DNA of 64,000 nt, from the NCBI GenBank assembly GCA_963691835.1, contig OY829383.1, positions 4,278,001 to 4,342,000 of the forward strand. Reading direction: 5' to 3'. This stretch comes from G963691835 sp963691835 (GTDB taxonomy: Bacteria; Pseudomonadota; Alphaproteobacteria; Thalassobaculales; Thalassobaculaceae). The notes under the pieces are model-generated. The model was not told the DNA's origin and did no database searches. It was given only the letters and a program-made list of their open reading frames with translations. Of this stretch, positions 60,178-64,000 are shown in pieces. The translations under genes and the position numbers were made by a program. The first letter of the stretch is position 1; every line of letters begins with the position of its first letter.

Positions 60178-61479
60178 TCACTCGGCCGCTTGCATGATCG
60201 GCTGACCGGTGCGGCGCGCCTCGATCCGGCGTTCGATCTCCGGTCTGAAATGCCGGATCAGCCCCTGGATTGGCCATGCCGCCGCGTCACCCAACGCACA
60301 GATCGTGTGACCCTCAACCTGCCGGGTTACCTCTTCCAGCGCGTCGATTTCGCTCTCCTCGGCCTCGCCCCGCACCAGGCGCTCCATCATGCGCCACATC
60401 CAGCCGGTGCCCTCGCGGCAGGGCGTACACTGACCGCAGCTCTCGTGCTTGTAGAAATAAGACAGCCGGGCGATGGCCTTCACCACGTCCGCGTCCTTGT
60501 TCATCACAATGACAGCCGCGGTGCCGAGACCGGATCTCACACCCCGCAGGGAATCGAAATCCATCGCGATATCATCGCAAATCGACTTCGGCAGGAGCGG
60601 CACAGACGCGCCACCAGGAATGATGGCCTGCAGGTTGTCCCAGCCACCAATCACGCCGCCCGCATGCTTGTCGATCAACTCCCGAAGCGGGATGCCCATT
60701 GCCTCTTCGACGTTGCACGGCTTGTTCACGTGTCCGGAGATGCAGAAAACCTTCGTCCCTTGGTTCTTGTCCGGACCGATCCCGGCGAACCACTCGGGGC
60801 CGCGCCGCAGGATTTCAGGCACGACGGCAATGCTCTCAACGTTGTTCACCGTGCTCGGGCAGCCGTACACACCCGCGCCAGCCGGGAACGGCGGCTTAAG
60901 CCGGGGTTGGCCCTTCTTGCCCTCAAGGCTCTCAAGAAGGGCCGTCTCTTCGCCGCAGATGTATGCGCCGGCGCCGCGATGTAGAACGATATCAAAGGGA
61001 TATCCGCTACCGGCCGCGTCCTTGCCCAGCAGCCCGGCATCGTAGGCCTGATCGATCGCCGCCTGGACGTTCTGCGCCTCGTTGTAGAACTCACCACGGA
61101 TGTAGATGAAAGCCGTGTGCGCCCGCATCGCATATCCGGCGATCACACAACCTTCCAGCAACTTGTGCGGATCGTACCGGAGGATATCCCGGTCCTTGCA
61201 GGTCCCCGGCTCCGACTCGTCGGCGTTCACAACCAGATAGTGGGGCCGGTTGGGATCCACCTGCTTGGGCATGAACGACCATTTGAGGCCGGTCGGGAAG
61301 CCCGCACCACCGCGCCCCCGAAGGCCCGAGGCTTTCACTTTCTCGACGATGTCCTCAGGGCTGTTGTTCTTGAGGAGTTCAGCCGTGGTGCTCCAGTCGC
61401 CCCGCTTGCGCGCGCCCTCAAGTCCCCAATCGAACCAACCATAGAGATTGGTGAAGATGCGATCCTCGTCCCGCAGCAT
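60178..61479 (-). CDS. nuoF: NADH-quinone oxidoreductase subunit F (NADH- and FMN-binding)
   Basis: The ATG at 61479 overlaps the stop of nuoE (TGATG). The 433-residue flavoprotein has LRGRGGAGFPTGLKWSFMPK for NADH, VNADESEPGTCKDRDIL and GAGAYICGEETALLESLEG for FMN, and CGQCTPCREGTGWMWRMMER plus the later Cys in TICALGDAAAWP for the 4Fe-4S cluster N3. It takes the hydride from NADH. Confidence 0.97.
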   Translation of the reverse strand: MLRDEDRIFTNLYGWFDWGLEGARKRGDWSTTAELLKNNSPEDIVEKVKASGLRGRGGAGFPTGLKWSFMPKQVDPNRPHYLVVNADESEPGTCKDRDILRYDPHKLLEGCVIAGYAMRAHTAFIYIRGEFYNEAQNVQAAIDQAYDAGLLGKDAAGSGYPFDIVLHRGAGAYICGEETALLESLEGKKGQPRLKPPFPAGAGVYGCPSTVNNVESIAVVPEILRRGPEWFAGIGPDKNQGTKVFCISGHVNKPCNVEEAMGIPLRELIDKHAGGVIGGWDNLQAIIPGGASVPLLPKSICDDIAMDFDSLRGVRSGLGTAAVIVMNKDADVVKAIARLSYFYKHESCGQCTPCREGTGWMWRMMERLVRGEAEESEIDALEEVTRQVEGHTICALGDAAAWPIQGLIRHFRPEIERRIEARRTGQPIMQAAE

Positions 61480-62150
61480 CACGCCTCTCCCGTGCTCTCG
61501 GCGGCAGGTGCCGGTTTCCGTTCCACAACACCATCGGTCGCCTTGAGCGACTGAAGGGCCGTCGTTCCTTCGTTATCAGATCCGGTCCGCCCGGACATGG
61601 ACCCGACCGGCGGCGGCGTGCCTGCCTTCAGCGCATCCAAGAGGGCGGCTGTCTTGTCGTAGTCCAGATCCTCGTAGAAATCGTCGTTCACCTGAAGGAT
61701 CGGCGCGTTCACGCAGCCGCCCAGGCATTCGACTTGAAGGAGGGTGAACTGACCGTCCGCCGTGCTCTGATGGTTGTCGAGGCCAAGCTTGTCCTTAATG
61801 CACTTCATCATCTGGTCGGAGCCGCGCAGCCAACACGGTGTCGTGGTGCAGGCCTGCAGGAACCATTTCCCGACCGGCTTCAGGTTGTACATCGTGTAGA
61901 AGGTCGCGACCTCCAGCACCCGAATCCGGGCCATATCGAGCTTTGCGGCGATCACGTCGATCGCCGCGAGCGGGATCCAGTTTTCGTGCTGCCGCTGGGC
62001 GAGATCCAGAAGCGCCATCACGGCACTCGCCTGACGACCCGCCGGGTACTTCGCGATGATGGCGTCTGCCTTCGCCTCATTCTCCGCCGTGAAGGCAAAG
62101 GACGCCGGCTGCTGCGCGTCGGGCGCAATCTGATCGGCAACCGAACTCAC
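61479..62150 (-). CDS. nuoE: NADH-quinone oxidoreductase subunit E (2Fe-2S)
   Basis: GTG at 62150 overlaps the nuoD stop (GTGA) and has GGGAG eight bases upstream. The 223-residue product has the thioredoxin-like 2Fe-2S domain: VATFYTMYNLKPVGKWFLQA, CTTTPCWLRG and CLGGCVNAPILQVND, giving the four Cys of N1a. The last 55 residues are a low-complexity tail (TPPPVGSMSGRTGSDNEGTT) absent in E. coli but common in alphaproteobacteria. Confidence 0.95.
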   Translation of the reverse strand: MSSVADQIAPDAQQPASFAFTAENEAKADAIIAKYPAGRQASAVMALLDLAQRQHENWIPLAAIDVIAAKLDMARIRVLEVATFYTMYNLKPVGKWFLQACTTTPCWLRGSDQMMKCIKDKLGLDNHQSTADGQFTLLQVECLGGCVNAPILQVNDDFYEDLDYDKTAALLDALKAGTPPPVGSMSGRTGSDNEGTTALQSLKATDGVVERKPAPAAESTGEA

Positions 62151-63325
62151 CGGTCGATCTCCCCAAAGACGATGTCGAGCGAGCCGATGATGGCCACCGT
62201 ATCCGCGAGCATGTGACCGCGCGACATGTAGTCCATGGCCGCCAGGAACGCGAAGCCCGGCGCCCGAATCTTGCATCGGTAGGGCTTGTTGGATCCGTCG
62301 GAGACCAGGAACACGCCGAACTCACCCTTCGGTGCTTCGACGGCCGTATAGGTCTCACCCGCGGGCACATGATATCCCTCGGTGTAGAGCTTGAAGTGAT
62401 GGATCAACGCCTCCATCGAGCGTTTCATTTCACCCCGCTTCGGCGGCGACACCTTGTTGTCGGTCGTCTTGACCGGGCCTTCAGGCATCTGCTCGATACA
62501 CTGCTTCATGATCCGGAGGCTCTGGCGCATCTCCTCCACCCGGACGAGATAGCGCGCGAAACAATCGTTCGTCTTACCGATTGGAACGTCGAACTCCACC
62601 TCGTCATAGGCGTCGTAGGATTGAGATTTCCGGAGATCCCACGGAATGCCGGAGCCGCGGAGGCATGGGCCGCTGAATCCGAGATCCAGCGCATCCTCAG
62701 GCGGGACCACGCCGATGTCTACGGTTCGCTGCTTGAAGATCCGGTTGCCCGTCAGCAGGGACTCCATGTCGTCGATGAAGGCCGGGAAAGTCTCCATCCA
62801 CTCGGACATATCCTCGAGGAGGCCCGCCGGAAGGTCCTGGTGAACCCCACCGGGCCGAAAATAGGCGGAGTGGAGACGCGCACCGGATGCCCGCTCGTAA
62901 TACTCCATAAGGACTTCACGTTCCTCGAAACCCCAAAGCAGCGGCGTCATCGCGCCCACGTCCAAGGCGAACGTGGTGAGGTTCAGGATGTGATTCAGAA
63001 TGCGACCGATCTCGGCGTAGAGGACCCGAATGTACTGGGCCCGCTTTGGCACCTCGATCCCCAGGAGCTTCTCCACCGCAAGCGCGTAGGCATGTTCCTG
63101 GTTCATCGGTGAGACGTAGTCCAACCGGTCGAAATACGGCACCGCCTGCAGGTAGGTCTTGTACTCGATGAGTTTCTCGGTGCCCCGGTGGAGCAGACCG
63201 ATATGCGGGTCCGCCCGCTCCACGACCTCGCCGTCCATCTCAAGCACAAGGCGTAGCACACCGTGCGCCGCCGGATGCTGCGGGCCGAAGTTCATGGTGA
63301 GCGGCTTGATCTCCATCTCAGCCAT
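62147..63325 (-). CDS. nuoD: NADH-quinone oxidoreductase subunit D
   Basis: A 392-residue 49-kDa homologue: TMNFGPQHPAAHGVLRLVLE, IGLLHRGTEKLIEYKTYLQA with the His at the quinone cavity, and GFAFLAAMDYMSRGHMLADT near the end; the last Arg (DIVFGEIDR) is the conserved C-terminus. It overlaps nuoC by one base and nuoE by four. With NuoB it forms the quinone site. Confidence 0.97.
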   Translation of the reverse strand: MAEMEIKPLTMNFGPQHPAAHGVLRLVLEMDGEVVERADPHIGLLHRGTEKLIEYKTYLQAVPYFDRLDYVSPMNQEHAYALAVEKLLGIEVPKRAQYIRVLYAEIGRILNHILNLTTFALDVGAMTPLLWGFEEREVLMEYYERASGARLHSAYFRPGGVHQDLPAGLLEDMSEWMETFPAFIDDMESLLTGNRIFKQRTVDIGVVPPEDALDLGFSGPCLRGSGIPWDLRKSQSYDAYDEVEFDVPIGKTNDCFARYLVRVEEMRQSLRIMKQCIEQMPEGPVKTTDNKVSPPKRGEMKRSMEALIHHFKLYTEGYHVPAGETYTAVEAPKGEFGVFLVSDGSNKPYRCKIRAPGFAFLAAMDYMSRGHMLADTVAIIGSLDIVFGEIDR

Positions 63326-63963
63326 CAGCCCTGCCCTCCCTCGGCCGCGTCTTCGACCTTCTCATCGCCTGGAAGCATGGACCGTGCGCCCTCCCAAGGG
63401 CTCAGGAAGTCGAATGTACGGAAGTCCTGGGTCAGCTTGACCGGCTCATAGACGACACGCTTCTGCTCATCGTCGTAGCGAACCTCAACATTGCCCGTCA
63501 GCGGGAAGTCTTTCCGCATCGGGTGCCCCTCGAACCCGTAGTCGGTCAGAAGCCGACGCAGATCCGGGTGATCGGAGAAGAAGATGCCATAGAGGTCCCA
63601 AGCTTCCCGCTCGAACCAATTCGCCGACATGAACAGATCCGACACCGACGGCACCGGCATGTCCTCGGACGTCGCGACCTTAACCCGGACCCGGAGATTG
63701 TGACGCACGCTCAACAGGTTGTAGACGACGTCGAACCGAGGGTCCCGGCTGGGATAGTCAACACCGCAGATGTCCATCAGCCCTTTGAACATGCATTGGG
63801 GATCGTTCTTGAGGAACGTCAGAACGCGGACCACCGACTGCGGACGGGTCCGAATGGTGAGTTCATCCTGCGCCCACCCAATCTCCATGACATCGTCGTC
63901 GAGCTTAGCGGCGACGTAGTCCTTTAGATCGGACGCGAGCTCCGTCGGCTTGCGTGCCATCAT
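63325..63963 (-). CDS. nuoC: NADH-quinone oxidoreductase subunit C
   Basis: The ATG at 63963 has GGAGG at eight bases; a second ATG at 63960 and a GTG at 63972 are alternatives. The 212-residue 30-kDa subunit has FKGLMDICGVDYPSRDPRFD, SANWFEREAWDLYGIFFSDH and HPDLRRLLTDYGFEGHPMRK, the family signature. The tail after residue 190 is charged. nuoB should be just beyond the right edge of the window. Confidence 0.96.
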   Translation of the reverse strand: MMARKPTELASDLKDYVAAKLDDDVMEIGWAQDELTIRTRPQSVVRVLTFLKNDPQCMFKGLMDICGVDYPSRDPRFDVVYNLLSVRHNLRVRVKVATSEDMPVPSVSDLFMSANWFEREAWDLYGIFFSDHPDLRRLLTDYGFEGHPMRKDFPLTGNVEVRYDDEQKRVVYEPVKLTQDFRTFDFLSPWEGARSMLPGDEKVEDAAEGGQG

Positions 63964-64000
63964 CGTTCGCACCTCCGGCGATCGGTCATAGCGGGGGAAT

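Overview
The window looks like a chromosomal segment of a GC-rich alphaproteobacterium, probably a marine or soil member of Rhodospirillales or a related order. The evidence is the right-hand gene order: a complex I operon (nuoC, D, E, F, G, H, I, J, K, L, M, N) runs straight into birA, coaX, RNase J, methylmalonyl-CoA epimerase and a DUF1467 protein, which is a classic alphaproteobacterial block. The ribosomal pair rplM-rpsI and the protein sequences agree with this. The order-level placement is inference; no 16S or tRNA gene is present.

Left region (1 to about 30.7 kb) is accessory. It starts with a partial MarC protein, a NIPSNAP protein, a DJ-1/PfpI gene broken by one in-frame stop, and two small paralogous genes of unknown function next to an XRE regulator. 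From 3.5 to 28 kb it is a mosaic of small catabolic or detoxification genes, each beside its own regulator: crotonase, a frameshifted LLM flavin oxidoreductase, seven SDR-fold genes, an (R)-amine-transaminase-like enzyme, a QorR/qor-type HxlR-quinone reductase pair, three LysR, one Rrf2 and two TetR regulators, and a DhlA-type haloalkane dehalogenase. Many regulator intergenic regions carry clear inverted repeats, the best being two near-identical 16-bp operators between a TetR gene and the dehalogenase. A YceI/ECF sigma/anti-sigma group and a molybdopterin-fold protein overlapping a histidine kinase gene close this part.

Middle region (30.7 to 46.5 kb). An AT-rich stretch holds an AEC transporter and an SRPBCC protein, then rpsI-rplM. 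Three diverged copies of one terminator module lie here, one downstream of each of these transcription units, and one copy also carries a relic of the rpsI 3' end. Next come a thioesterase, an Old Yellow Enzyme, an arginine-deiminase-fold enzyme, a 2-hydroxyacid dehydrogenase, msrB and an acyl-CoA cluster (CaiB/BaiF transferase, a 54-residue membrane protein, a two-subunit CoA transferase, SDR, acyl-CoA dehydrogenase). A pentapeptide-repeat membrane protein follows. At 46.2 to 46.4 kb there is a compact unannotated transcription unit with a strong ribosome-binding site, a 43-codon reading frame, stacked hairpins and a terminator.

Right region (46.5 to 64 kb) is one long minus-strand run of housekeeping genes with short or overlapping junctions: nuoC to nuoN, then birA, coaX, rnj, mce and DUF1467. 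nuoA and nuoB should lie beyond the right edge. Together these encode NADH:ubiquinone oxidoreductase plus cofactor, RNA-processing and propionyl-CoA-related functions.
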